This document shows positions 37,221-46,152 of a stretch of DNA of 64,000 bases, piece by piece. The stretch is taken from NCBI RefSeq assembly GCF_016019955.1, contig NZ_JAECRZ010000002.1, forward strand, positions 62,001 to 126,000. The letters are read 5' to 3'. A program made the translations under genes and the position numbers. A model generated the notes under the pieces. The model had not been told where the DNA came from and made no database searches. It was given only the letters and a program-made list of their open reading frames with translations. Source of the stretch: Thiosulfatihalobacter marinus (GTDB lineage Bacteria > Pseudomonadota > Alphaproteobacteria > Rhodobacterales > Rhodobacteraceae). Numbering within the stretch: position 1 is the stretch's first letter; every line of letters starts with the position of its first letter.

Positions 37221-37267
37221 CGGGGGTTTCACCCCCGCACCCCCAGGATATTTTCAGCCAAAAGAAG
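37221..37267 (+). repeat. Dispersed intergenic repeat, copy 6, providing the ribosome site of bhcD
   Basis: A hairpin (GCGGGGGTTTCACCCCCGC) followed by AGGATATTTTCAGCCAAAAG. Its end, AAAGAAGGAACGG, supplies the Shine-Dalgarno sequence of bhcD at the normal spacing. The element therefore sits inside the bhc operon between bhcC and bhcD. Confidence 0.75.
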
Positions 37268-37276
37268 GAACGGATC

Positions 37277-38242
37277 ATGTGGATTGTGCCGGAGCGTGAG
37301 GTCGCGGCGTTGGTGACGCGCAAGGCGGCGTTTGACGCCGTGGAGCAGGTGTTCGCGGCCATGGCAGCGGGAGAGGCGCGCAATTTTCCGGTGGTGCGCG
37401 AGGCCCTTGGCCATGAGGAGGCGCTGTATGGTTTCAAGGGCGGGTTTGACGGTGTCGGGGGGGCGCTTGGGCTGAAGGCGGGGGGATACTGGCCTCACAA
37501 CATGGCGCGGCGCAGGGTGATCAACCACCAGTCGACCGTGTTTCTTTTCGATCCTGATACCGGACGGGTGCGGGCGATGGTGGGGGGAAACCTTTTGACC
37601 GCGTTGCGCACGGCGGCGGCGTCGGCCGTGTCGATCGCGCATCTGGCGCGCGGGGACGCCCGGGTTCTGGGGATGGTTGGTGCGGGGCATCAATCGGTGT
37701 TTCAGTTGCGCGCGGCGTTGGAACAGCGGGATTTTGACAGGGTGATCGGCTGGAACCTGCATCCCGGGAACCTGAAGCGCCTGGAAGTGGTGGCGCGCGA
37801 AAAAGGCGTGCCATTTGAAGCGGTTGCGCTTGAGGGGATGCGCGCGGCGGATGTAATCATCACGATCACGTCGAGTTTTGATGCGATCCTGACCCGTGAT
37901 CATGTCAGCCCTGGTACGCATATCGCGGCCATGGGGACGGACACGAAGGGCAAACAGGAGCTAAGCGCGGACCTGGTGGGGGCGGCGTCTGTGTTTACGG
38001 ACGAGGTGGCGCAATCGGTGTCCATCGGCGAGGCGCAGCACGCGGTTGCCTTGGGGGAACTGGAGGCCGGGAATATTGTCGAGCTGGGGGCGGTGATCAA
38101 CGGGACCCATCCGGGGCGGGGGGCGGCCGAGGAGATCACGCTGTTTGATGGCACCGGTGTGGGGTTGCAGGATCTGGCCGTGGCGGGCGCGGTGGTGGCG
38201 CGCGCGATCGAAGCCGGGGTCGCGACCGAAGTGGATATCTGA
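37277..38242 (+). CDS. bhcD: Iminosuccinate reductase
   Basis: NADH-dependent reductase that makes aspartate from iminosuccinate, the third step of the cycle. The 321 residues belong to the ornithine cyclodeaminase/mu-crystallin family: GMVGAGHQSVFQLRAAL is the Rossmann loop and FKGGFDGVGGALGLKAGGYW the substrate side. The gene is separated from bhcC by an 84-base gap carrying a dispersed repeat, which supplies its AGAAGGA ribosome site. It remains in the same direction and is probably in the same operon. Confidence 0.92.
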   Translation: MWIVPEREVAALVTRKAAFDAVEQVFAAMAAGEARNFPVVREALGHEEALYGFKGGFDGVGGALGLKAGGYWPHNMARRRVINHQSTVFLFDPDTGRVRAMVGGNLLTALRTAAASAVSIAHLARGDARVLGMVGAGHQSVFQLRAALEQRDFDRVIGWNLHPGNLKRLEVVAREKGVPFEAVALEGMRAADVIITITSSFDAILTRDHVSPGTHIAAMGTDTKGKQELSADLVGAASVFTDEVAQSVSIGEAQHAVALGELEAGNIVELGAVINGTHPGRGAAEEITLFDGTGVGLQDLAVAGAVVARAIEAGVATEVDI

Positions 38243-38309
38243 GGCTTTTCAGGCTGGTGTTTCGTGGCCAAACCCGTTCAATTGGCGCAAGTATGGCGGG
38301 GGGATGACC

Positions 38310-39317
38310 ATGTCAGATCGCACAATCCGGGTCTTCATCAACGGGTTCGGCCGAATTGGGCGCACCTTGTTGCGGATCCTGGCTCGGGGGCAGCATCCCG
38401 GTATCGAGATTGTCGGGATCAATGATATCGAGCCTTTGGAAACCTGTGCCTATCTCTTTGAATACGATAGCGTTTTCGGTGCCTATTCGGGGCAGGTGGC
38501 GGTGGCCGACGGGCGGTTGGTGATCGATGGGAGGCCGATTGCGTTCCATGATGCGCATGATCTGACGGCGCTGGATCTGGGATCGGTGGATGTGGTGCTG
38601 GAATGCACTGGCATGGCTGGTACACGGGCAATGGCCGAACGCGGGCTGTCGGCGGGGGCGCGCTCGGTCCTGATTTCGGGGCCGTCGGAGGAGGCCGATG
38701 TCACGCTGGTGATGGGGGCGAATGCGCATCTGCTGGCGGATCAGCGCATCGTGTCGAATGCCTCCTGCACGACCAACGCGCTGGCGCCGCTGTTGCGGGT
38801 GCTGGATGCGGAATACGGCCTGACCAGCGGTCATATGACGACGGTGCATTGCTATACCGGCAGCCAGCCGACGGTTGACAAGCCGCGCGGCGATTTGGCG
38901 CGCAGCCGGGCGGCGGCGCTGTCGATGGTGCCCACGACGACTTCGGCGCAGCGGCTGATAGACCGGGTTCTGCCACATCTGGCCGGGCGGGTCGAGGCGC
39001 GCGCCATTCGTGTGCCCACCGCCAGTGTTTCGGCAATTGATCTGACAATTCAGACAGTTAGGCCAACGGAGCGCGAGGTTGTGAATGCCGTTTTGCGGGC
39101 CGAGGCGGCGCGCGGCGCGCTGATCGGGTGGACCGAGACGCCGCTGGTGTCCACCGACCTTCGAGCGCGGCCTGAATCGCTGATCATAAGCGGGCGCGAG
39201 ACCTCGGTTTCGGTTGGGGGGTTGTTACGGGTCTTCGGGTGGTACGATAATGAATGGGGCTTTTCCAACCGCATGTTGGACATGGCGACGTTAATGGGGC
39301 GGCGGAACGCCGTTTGA
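38310..39317 (+). CDS. Glyceraldehyde-3-phosphate dehydrogenase family protein, closer in places to erythrose-4-phosphate dehydrogenase
   Basis: A 335-residue NAD-type GAPDH-fold enzyme: INGFGRIGRTLLRIL, the NAD-selecting Asp in GINDIEP, the catalytic Cys in NASCTTNALAP (about C153) and His in MTTVHCYTG. Segments such as DLARSRAAALSMVP and WYDNEWGFSNRMLDMA resemble Epd as much as GapA. It could act in glycolysis/gluconeogenesis, or make 4-phosphoerythronate for PLP synthesis. The start at 38310 (MSDRTIR) is chosen over 38304 because of spacing to GGCGGGGGG. It lies between bhcD and maeB on the same strand. Confidence 0.75.
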   Translation: MSDRTIRVFINGFGRIGRTLLRILARGQHPGIEIVGINDIEPLETCAYLFEYDSVFGAYSGQVAVADGRLVIDGRPIAFHDAHDLTALDLGSVDVVLECTGMAGTRAMAERGLSAGARSVLISGPSEEADVTLVMGANAHLLADQRIVSNASCTTNALAPLLRVLDAEYGLTSGHMTTVHCYTGSQPTVDKPRGDLARSRAAALSMVPTTTSAQRLIDRVLPHLAGRVEARAIRVPTASVSAIDLTIQTVRPTEREVVNAVLRAEAARGALIGWTETPLVSTDLRARPESLIISGRETSVSVGGLLRVFGWYDNEWGFSNRMLDMATLMGRRNAV

Positions 39318-39336
39318 GGGGACATCGGAGAACAAG

Positions 39337-41616
39337 ATGACGGAACAAAAAGAGGCGCAGGAAACTGCGCGCAAGGCGGCGCTGGATTATCACGAATTTC
39401 CCAAGCCCGGGAAGCTGGAGATTCGCGCCACCAAACCGATGACCACCGGGCGCGATCTGAGCCGCGCCTACAGCCCCGGCGTGGCCGAAGCCTGCCTTGA
39501 GATCGAGAAAAACCCCGCGGATGCGGCGCGTTACACGTCCAAGGGCAATCTGGTGGCGGTGATTTCCAACGGCACCGCCGTTCTGGGCCTTGGCAATATC
39601 GGCGCGCAGGCCAGCAAGCCGGTGATGGAAGGCAAGGCCGTGCTGTTCAAGAAATTCGCCGGCATCGACTGTTTCGATATCGAGGTGAACGAGCCCGATC
39701 CCGAAAAGCTGGCCGATCTGGTTTGCCGGCTGGAGCCGACATTCGGCGCCGTGAACCTTGAAGACATCAAGGCACCCGACTGTTTCCTTGTAGAGCGTAT
39801 TTGTAAAGAACGGATGAATATCCCGGTCTTTCACGATGACCAGCATGGCACCGCCATCGTGGCGGCCGCGGCGGCCTATAACGCCTTGATCGTGGCCGAT
39901 AAACAGGTGGACCGGATCAAGGTTGTGGCGCTGGGCGCGGGGGCGGCGGGGATCGCCTGTCTCAAGATGCTGATGACGATGGGGGTGCGGCACGAAAACA
40001 TCCTGATGCTGGACAGCAAGGGCGTGGTGCACAAGCAGCGCAACGACCTGACGCCGGAGAAGGCCGAATTCGCGCAGGACACCGACAAGCGCACCACGAT
40101 GGAGGCAATGGCGGGGGCAGACCTGTTCCTGGGGGTGTCCGGGCCGGGGCTGTTGACGCGGGAGATGGTTGCGCAGATGGCGGAGGACCCGATCATCTTT
40201 GCCCTGGCCAATCCCACGCCGGAAATCATGCCCGAAGAGGCCCGCGCGGCGGCGCCGGGGGCCCTGATCGCGACAGGGCGCAGCGACTATCCCAACCAGG
40301 TCAACAACGTGCTGTGTTTCCCGTTCATCTTTCGTGGCGCGCTGGATGTGGGCGCGACCGAGATCAACGACGAGATGAAGCTGGCCTGTGTCGAGGCGAT
40401 TGCCTCGCTGGCGCGGGAAACGACCAGCGCCGAAGTGGGGGTGGCCTATCGCGGCGAAGAGCTGTCTTTTGGGCCCAACTATCTGATTCCCAAGCCGTTT
40501 GACCCTCGTTTGCTGCCAACGATCGCGGTGGCGGTGGCCAGGGCGGCGATGGAGAGCGGCGTGGCAACGCGCGAGTTGGATCTGTTCGAATATGAGGACA
40601 GGTTGCAGGCCCAGGTGTTCCGTTCGTCGATGATCATGCGCCCTGTCTTCGAGGCGGCCAGCCGCACAAGGCGGCGGATCATCTTTGCAGAGGGCGAGGA
40701 TGAACGGGTTCTGCGTACCGCGCAGGCGATGATCGAGGAAACCGTGGATACGCCGGTTCTGATCGGGCGGCCGGAGGTTGTGGAGCATCGCCTGAAGCGG
40801 ACAGGGCTGAAGATCAAGCCCGGCGTGGATTTCGATCTGGTAAACCCGGAGCAGGACGAGCGGTTCCGGGATTACTGGACCCATTACCATGTCAAGATGC
40901 GGCGGCGCGGCGTGACGCCGGAATCGGCCAAGACAATCCTGCGCACCAACACCACCGCGATTGCGGCGATTGCCGTGGATCGCGGGGACGCCGACAGCAT
41001 GATCTGTGGCACGTTTGGCGAGTATCGCTGGCACCTGCGTTACGTGACAGAAGTGCTTGCAAACAAGGAGTTGCATCCGATTGCGTCCTTGTCGCTGATC
41101 CTGCTGGACAAGGGGGCGCTGTTCCTGGCCGACACACATATCCATATCGAGCCGACCTCGGAACAGGTGGCCGAAACCGTGATTGCGGCGGCGCGGCATG
41201 TGCGCCGGTTCGGGGTGGATCCCAAGATCGCCCTGTGCTCGGGCAGCCAGTTCGGCAACCTTGACAGCCATTCGGGACGCGTGATGCGCGGCGCGTTGGA
41301 ATTGCTGGACCTGAACGAACTGGAATTCGAGTATGAAGGCGAGATGCACACCGATGCGGCGCTGGACCCGGACCTGCGTGACCGGCTGTTCCCGGACGGG
41401 CGCCTGACGGGCAAGGCCAATGTGCTGGTCTATTCCAATACGGATGCGGCGGGCGCGACGCGCAACGTGTTGAAATCGGTGGCGGACGGGCTGGAAGTGG
41501 GGCCGATCCTGATGGGGATGGGCAACCGGGCGCATATCGTGACGCCATCGATCACGGTGCGTGGATTGCTGAACACGGCCGCGCTGGCGGGGACGGATGT
41601 GTCGTCTTACGGCTGA
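39337..41616 (+). CDS. maeB: NADP-type malic enzyme with C-terminal phosphotransacetylase-like domain (paralogue 2)
   Basis: Converts malate to pyruvate and CO2. The 759 residues have the same layout as the protein at 1881-4160: [20 protein letters not shown] and [10 protein letters not shown] in the malic domain, [10 protein letters not shown] in the nucleotide site, and a phosphotransacetylase-like C-terminus ([14 protein letters not shown]). It is 20 bases downstream of the GAPDH-like gene and downstream of bhcABCD. Oxaloacetate made by the cycle, reduced to malate, would be a substrate; that link is inference. Confidence 0.93.
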   Translation: MTEQKEAQETARKAALDYHEFPKPGKLEIRATKPMTTGRDLSRAYSPGVAEACLEIEKNPADAARYTSKGNLVAVISNGTAVLGLGNIGAQASKPVMEGKAVLFKKFAGIDCFDIEVNEPDPEKLADLVCRLEPTFGAVNLEDIKAPDCFLVERICKERMNIPVFHDDQHGTAIVAAAAAYNALIVADKQVDRIKVVALGAGAAGIACLKMLMTMGVRHENILMLDSKGVVHKQRNDLTPEKAEFAQDTDKRTTMEAMAGADLFLGVSGPGLLTREMVAQMAEDPIIFALANPTPEIMPEEARAAAPGALIATGRSDYPNQVNNVLCFPFIFRGALDVGATEINDEMKLACVEAIASLARETTSAEVGVAYRGEELSFGPNYLIPKPFDPRLLPTIAVAVARAAMESGVATRELDLFEYEDRLQAQVFRSSMIMRPVFEAASRTRRRIIFAEGEDERVLRTAQAMIEETVDTPVLIGRPEVVEHRLKRTGLKIKPGVDFDLVNPEQDERFRDYWTHYHVKMRRRGVTPESAKTILRTNTTAIAAIAVDRGDADSMICGTFGEYRWHLRYVTEVLANKELHPIASLSLILLDKGALFLADTHIHIEPTSEQVAETVIAAARHVRRFGVDPKIALCSGSQFGNLDSHSGRVMRGALELLDLNELEFEYEGEMHTDAALDPDLRDRLFPDGRLTGKANVLVYSNTDAAGATRNVLKSVADGLEVGPILMGMGNRAHIVTPSITVRGLLNTAALAGTDVSSYG

Positions 41617-41832
41617 GCGCGGCGAATCGGGGTTAACGTGTTGACAGGGCTGAGAAAGGCCCTGTCGGCGGCGCGTCGGTATCACGTCGGTATTGCGTGG
41701 GTGCCGGCCTGTCGAAAACCCGTGGTCAAGGCTGCGTGCGGTGCTGTTACCGGATGGACATCCGATATGTGAAAAAGACCGTGCCTGACATGCGATTCGT
41801 GCTAGCCTGCACGGGCAGCAAGGGAGAGTGGC

Positions 41833-42228
41833 ATGACAGTGGATGTTAACGCGGCCCGGGACATGGCCCGCGCCTATACGGCGGCGTGGAATTCGGGCGA
41901 TCCGGAAAACGTGGCGGGATTTTTTGCCGAGGATGGTGAAATCATCATCAATCGCGGCGATCCGTGGACCGGACGGTCAAGGATCGGCGAAATGGCGGCG
42001 GGATTTTTTGCCGACGTGCCGGATCTGAGCCTGACATGCGATGACTTCCGCCTGTCGGGCACCCATGCGGTTTTTGTCTGGACATTCACCGGACACGACG
42101 CGGGCACCAAAAATCCGCTGAATGTGCGCGGCTGGGAAGAATGGGACCTGGGCGAGGATCTGAAAGTGCGGGAATCGCGCGGATGGTTTGATGCCGAAGA
42201 GTATGCGCGGCAGGTCGAAGGCGGCTGA
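41833..42228 (+). CDS. SnoaL/NTF2-like protein
   Basis: A 131-residue protein of the NTF2-like superfamily: N-terminal helix MARAYTAAWNSGDPENVAGF, then FFAEDGEIIINRGDPWTGRS and a beta sheet including HAVFVWTFTGHDAGT. These are often small-molecule isomerases, hydrolases or binding proteins; the ligand is unknown. The ATG at 41833 follows AAGGGAGAGTGGC. The gene is preceded by a 216-base gap with no clear feature and followed by three hairpins. Confidence 0.75.
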   Translation: MTVDVNAARDMARAYTAAWNSGDPENVAGFFAEDGEIIINRGDPWTGRSRIGEMAAGFFADVPDLSLTCDDFRLSGTHAVFVWTFTGHDAGTKNPLNVRGWEEWDLGEDLKVRESRGWFDAEEYARQVEGG

Positions 42229-42234
42229 GGCACA

Positions 42235-42301
42235 CGGAATGCAATCTGCATTCCGGCCCTGAAAAGCGGGCTTTTCAGAGCTGTTTCCCGTGTCGGGAAA
42301 C
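42235..42301. repeat. Three consecutive perfect hairpins
   Basis: Three inverted repeats follow each other. The first, 42235-42255, has 9-bp arms CGGAATGCA/TGCATTCCG and a 3-base loop. The second, 42259-42278, has 9-bp arms CTGAAAAGC/GCTTTTCAG and a 2-base loop. The third, 42283-42301, has 8-bp arms GTTTCCCG/CGGGAAAC and a 3-base loop. They lie between the convergent SnoaL-like and SLC13-like genes. None has a classic T-tract on the plus strand. Confidence 0.85.
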
Positions 42302-42310
42302 TCCGGCCAC

Positions 42311-44083
42311 TCAGAGCGGCCAGAAGACCAGGATGGCGGGAACCGAGACCGCCACAACGATCAGTTCCAGCGGCAGGCCCATGCGCCAGTAATCCGCGAA
42401 ACGGTAGCCGCCGGGGCCCAGGATCAGGGTGTTGTTCTTGTGTCCGATGGGCGTAAGGAAGGCACAGCTTGCGGCCACGGCCACGACCATCAGGAAGGGA
42501 TCGGGCGAGACATTCAGCGTTTGTGCCATCTGGATGCCCACCGGGGCGGCCACGATGGTGGTGGCGGTATTGTTGAGCAGGTCCGAAAGTGTCATGGTCA
42601 CGATCATCAGCACCGTCAGCACGGCCCAGGCGGGAAATCCCTGGGTCAGCGAGACCAGACTGCCCGCGATCAGGGCGGTGCCGCCCGAGCTTTCCAGTGC
42701 GGTGCCAAGCGGGATCATCGACCCCAGCAACACCACCACCGGCCATTCGATCTGGTTGTAGATTTCCGAGATCGGCATGATCCTGGTGAGCACATAGCCG
42801 ATGGCAACAAGGCCAAGCGCCACAGGCAGATAGATCAGTTCCAGCGAGGCGGCGATCACGGCGGCCAGAAACAGGCCGATGGCCAGCCATGTCTTGGAAT
42901 TTGCGGTCACGACAAGGCCCCGGTCGGCCAGCGGCAGGCAGCCCAGCCAATCGGTGATGTCGGCTCCCCGCCCTTTGGGGACCAGAACAAGCAGGATATC
43001 GCCGGGCAGCACAACTGTCTTGCGGATCTGGCTGCGCACGCGCTGACCCTGACGGGAAATGCCCATCAGCACCGCGCCTTGCCGCCAGGCGAGCCCCAGC
43101 GCCTGTGCCGTCTTGCCGGCGATGCGGGCGGTTTCGGGCACGACGATTTCGATCACGTCCAGCCCGTCGCCCGCGGCCTTGAGCCGCTCTTCACGTTTTT
43201 CGTCGGAGAAGTTCAGCGCCAGGGCGGCGCGGAATTCGTCCAGCGCGTCGGGCGCGGCTTCGAGCACCAGCGCGTCGCCGTCGCGCAGGATATTGTTGCG
43301 GCCCGAGCCGTAGACGCGTTTGCCGCCGCGCAACAGGCCAAGGATGGCGACATCGCTTTCCTCGGCCTGGGGATCCAGTTCGCCCAGGCGCTGGCCGATC
43401 AGCTTGCTGTCGGCCGGGATGGTCAGTTCCGCGATATATTGCCCAAGGTCGGATACCTTCCTGCCCGCATCCTCGCGTTCGGGGATCAGGCGCCAGCCGA
43501 TCAGCGCCACGAAGGCGAGGCCGGCAATTGCGGTCAGCCCGCCGACCGGGGCGAAATCGAACATGCGGAACGGGGCGCCCAGCGTATCCTCGCGGATCGC
43601 GGCGATGATGATGTTGGGGGGCGTGCCGATGGCGGTGATCATGCCGCCCAGGATGGTGGCAAAGGAAAGGGGCATCAGCGAGCGTGCCGGGCTGCGTCCG
43701 GCCTTGCGCGCGGTCTGGATATCAACCGGCATCAGCAGGGCCAGCGCGGCGACGTTGTTCATGAAGGCTGACAGCACGGCGCCGATACTTCCCATCAGCG
43801 CGATATGGCCGCCCAGACCACGGGCGCTGTCCACCAGCGTGCGGGTGATCAGGAGCACCGCGCCCGACCGCACCAGCCCGGCCGAGACCACCAGCACCAG
43901 CGCCACGATGATCGTGGCCGGGTGGCCAAAGCCGGAAAACGCGTCCTTGGTGGGCACCACGCCCAGCACCACGCCGGTCATCAGGGCGGCGAAGGCCACG
44001 AGATCATAGCGGAATTTGCCCCAGAGCAGCATCACGAAGACGCCGCCGAAGAGGCTGAACAGGATAATCTGGTCGATGGTCAT
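42311..44083 (-). CDS. SLC13/DASS-like transporter with two RCK_C (TrkA-C) domains
   Basis: Inner-membrane anion (sulfate/carboxylate-type) permease of 590 residues. The N-terminal membrane half has several helices (LVAFAALMTGVVLGVVPTKD, FATILGGMITAIGTPPNIII). A central soluble stretch of about 200 residues has two TrkA-C-like domains. A second membrane half (PVVVLLGSMIPLGTALESSG, ATTIVAAPVGIQMA) follows. This layout is typical of bacterial SAC1/SLC13 proteins. The substrate is not predictable; sulfate or dicarboxylates are possible. The start at 44083 (MTIDQIILFSLFGG) was chosen over 44134. Confidence 0.85.
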   Translation of the reverse strand: MTIDQIILFSLFGGVFVMLLWGKFRYDLVAFAALMTGVVLGVVPTKDAFSGFGHPATIIVALVLVVSAGLVRSGAVLLITRTLVDSARGLGGHIALMGSIGAVLSAFMNNVAALALLMPVDIQTARKAGRSPARSLMPLSFATILGGMITAIGTPPNIIIAAIREDTLGAPFRMFDFAPVGGLTAIAGLAFVALIGWRLIPEREDAGRKVSDLGQYIAELTIPADSKLIGQRLGELDPQAEESDVAILGLLRGGKRVYGSGRNNILRDGDALVLEAAPDALDEFRAALALNFSDEKREERLKAAGDGLDVIEIVVPETARIAGKTAQALGLAWRQGAVLMGISRQGQRVRSQIRKTVVLPGDILLVLVPKGRGADITDWLGCLPLADRGLVVTANSKTWLAIGLFLAAVIAASLELIYLPVALGLVAIGYVLTRIMPISEIYNQIEWPVVVLLGSMIPLGTALESSGGTALIAGSLVSLTQGFPAWAVLTVLMIVTMTLSDLLNNTATTIVAAPVGIQMAQTLNVSPDPFLMVVAVAASCAFLTPIGHKNNTLILGPGGYRFADYWRMGLPLELIVVAVSVPAILVFWPL

Positions 44084-44214
44084 GTGCGCGCCCCGGTTTT
44101 GGTTGATCCAACCGCAGGCGCAAACGGAAAGCAAGCCGCTTGCGGGTTGTGGCCTGACTGCCGTATAGAAGCGCCGACATCACGGACACGTGCAGGAATA
44201 ACCGGAGGCGAAAC

Positions 44215-44955
44215 ATGGCCGGCCATAGTAAATGGGCGAATATTCAGCATCGCAAGGGGCGCCAGGACGCCGCGCGCAGCAAGCTGTTTTCGAAACTGTC
44301 GAAAGAGATCACCGTTGCAGCCAAGATGGGCGATCCCGACCCGGACAAGAACCCGCGGCTGCGCCTGGCGGTCAAGGAGGCCAAGACGCAATCGGTCCCC
44401 AAGGACGTGATCGAGCGCGCGATCAAGAAATCGACCGCCGGGGAAGGCGACGAATACGAGGAAATCCGCTATGAGGGCTATGGCCCCAATGGCGTGGCGG
44501 TGATTGTCGAGGCGATGACCGACAACCGCAACCGCACGGCTTCGACGGTGCGGTCGACCTTTTCCAAGAACGGCGGCAACCTGGGCGAGACCGGCTCGGT
44601 CGGGTTCATGTTCGAGCGCAAGGGCGAAGTGACCTATCCGGTGGAAGCCGGCGATGCGGACGCGATTTTCGAGGCGGCGATCGAGGCGGGCGCCGAGGAT
44701 GTGGAAAGCAGCGAGGATGGCCATGTCATCTGGTGCGCGGATACGGATCTGAACGACGTATCCAACGCGCTGGAGGCGGCGCTGGGCGAGAGCGATTCGA
44801 CCAAGCTGGTGTGGCGGCCGACCACCACGACCGAGATGGACCTGGACGGTATGCAGAAGCTGATGAAGCTGATCGACGCGCTGGAGGATGATGACGATGT
44901 GCAGCGCGTGACCACGAATTTCGAGGCCAGCGACGCGGTCATGGAACAGCTCTGA
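44215..44955 (+). CDS. YebC/PmpR-family protein (TACO1-like)
   Basis: Cytosolic protein of 246 residues: [20 protein letters not shown] at the start, then [18 protein letters not shown] and [20 protein letters not shown]. Family members bind DNA as PmpR-type regulators, or relieve ribosome stalling at proline stretches (the YebC2/TACO1 branch). Which branch this belongs to needs a tree. It is followed by a strong terminator. Confidence 0.93.
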   Translation: MAGHSKWANIQHRKGRQDAARSKLFSKLSKEITVAAKMGDPDPDKNPRLRLAVKEAKTQSVPKDVIERAIKKSTAGEGDEYEEIRYEGYGPNGVAVIVEAMTDNRNRTASTVRSTFSKNGGNLGETGSVGFMFERKGEVTYPVEAGDADAIFEAAIEAGAEDVESSEDGHVIWCADTDLNDVSNALEAALGESDSTKLVWRPTTTTEMDLDGMQKLMKLIDALEDDDDVQRVTTNFEASDAVMEQL

Positions 44956-44980
44956 GGCGGTGCATCCGTTGGCAATGAGA

Positions 44981-45006
44981 GGGCGCGTCCGGGGGGCGCG
45001 CCCTTT
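44981..45006 (+). terminator. Intrinsic terminator after yebC
   Basis: GGGCGCG...CGCGCCC stem with a short loop, followed by TTTTT, 25 bases after the yebC-family stop codon. It also abuts the end of the convergent acyltransferase gene. Confidence 0.85.
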
Positions 45007-45007
45007 T

Positions 45008-46078
45008 TCATGCGCCGCTGGGCTGGGTGGACAGTTTTCGGGCGCGCTGTTTGTCCAGCGGCAGGCCGAGGAACAGAAAGCCGGCCAGGGGGGAGCGCAG
45101 GATCAGGTTTTGCAGCAGAATTGGCCCGCCCATGCCGAACACGATCCCCACACCGACAATGCCAAGCAGGGGGATGGGTTCGCCCAGGGCGTGCCAGACC
45201 TGTGTCGCGAAGGCGGAGAAGAACACGTGGAACAGGTAGATCGCAAAGGAATATCTGCCGATGCGCGCCAGAAGGTTTGACGACGGGCGCAGCATGATCA
45301 GGCCGAAAATGGCGGAGAAGCCAAGGTAGATGGCGATCAGGCGGCGCGGCAGATCGGACAGGAGCAGGCTGCCGTCGGCGATGCGCCAGCCGATCACCAG
45401 CCCGACAATCAGCAGCGCCGCGCCCACGGGGCGGGCCTGCGGATGGGTGCGCAGACGCCGGCGCAGCGCCGGGGTCTGGTTGAGCAGATAGCCCGACATG
45501 AAGAACGGCAGAAGAAAGGCGGCGTTGGCGATCGAGAACCAGTTGACCAGCGGCAGCGGAAACAGCGCCAGCCCCCACCACAGGATGCCCAGAACGCCCA
45601 GCCCCATGGCCAGTTGCCTGTGGCCCGCGCCACCGGTCAGGCAGGCGAGCAGGGCAAAGGCCGACATGATCAGGAACGTGGCCTGAAGGAACCAGAAATG
45701 CGCATAGGAGGTGATCAGGATCATGCCCCAGGGCGTGGTTTCGTTGCCCACGCCCGAGCGTGCCAGCCAGAACAGCGTGCCCACTGTGGCCATCGGGATC
45801 AGCAGGCGGCGCGCTTTTTTGCGGACCACGGTGCGCGCGTCGGGCAGCAATCCCGTCACCTGGGCGAACACCATACCGGACACGAAGCTGAAGATCGGCA
45901 TCCGCATGTCCTGGGTCGTGTGGCTGATCACGCTGACGATGTTGTCATAGGGCAGTTCCAGCCCCTGTTCGGGCGAAATGCCCACGACATGGTGCAGCAC
46001 CAGCACGAAACATACGATCGCGCGGATGGTGTCGATTTCGGTGCGCATGGCGGCGGTCGTGGCTATGGCTGTGGTCAT
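45008..46078 (-). CDS. Acyltransferase-3 family membrane protein
   Basis: Integral membrane acyltransferase (OafA/NodX/OpgC type) that may O-acetylate or O-succinylate a glycan or small molecule. The 356 residues have about ten helices. The N-terminal EIDTIRAIVCFVLVLHHVVG contains the conserved Arg and His of the family, and RIGRYSFAIYLFHVFFS the C-terminal YLFH motif. The acceptor is unknown. There are no polysaccharide genes nearby. Confidence 0.82.
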   Translation of the reverse strand: MTTAIATTAAMRTEIDTIRAIVCFVLVLHHVVGISPEQGLELPYDNIVSVISHTTQDMRMPIFSFVSGMVFAQVTGLLPDARTVVRKKARRLLIPMATVGTLFWLARSGVGNETTPWGMILITSYAHFWFLQATFLIMSAFALLACLTGGAGHRQLAMGLGVLGILWWGLALFPLPLVNWFSIANAAFLLPFFMSGYLLNQTPALRRRLRTHPQARPVGAALLIVGLVIGWRIADGSLLLSDLPRRLIAIYLGFSAIFGLIMLRPSSNLLARIGRYSFAIYLFHVFFSAFATQVWHALGEPIPLLGIVGVGIVFGMGGPILLQNLILRSPLAGFLFLGLPLDKQRARKLSTQPSGA

Positions 46079-46152
46079 CGGGGCGCTCCGGCGCGGTCAG
46101 GGAGGTTTGCGGATGGTCTGATTGAAGAGGGTTAACCACGCAGGCGGGCGAT

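Noticed and set aside
39184-41685. 833-codon minus-strand open frame opposite maeB
   Set aside because: High-GC antisense shadow of the well-supported malic enzyme gene; its sequence has no family motif and is rich in His, Arg and Gln, as shadows are.
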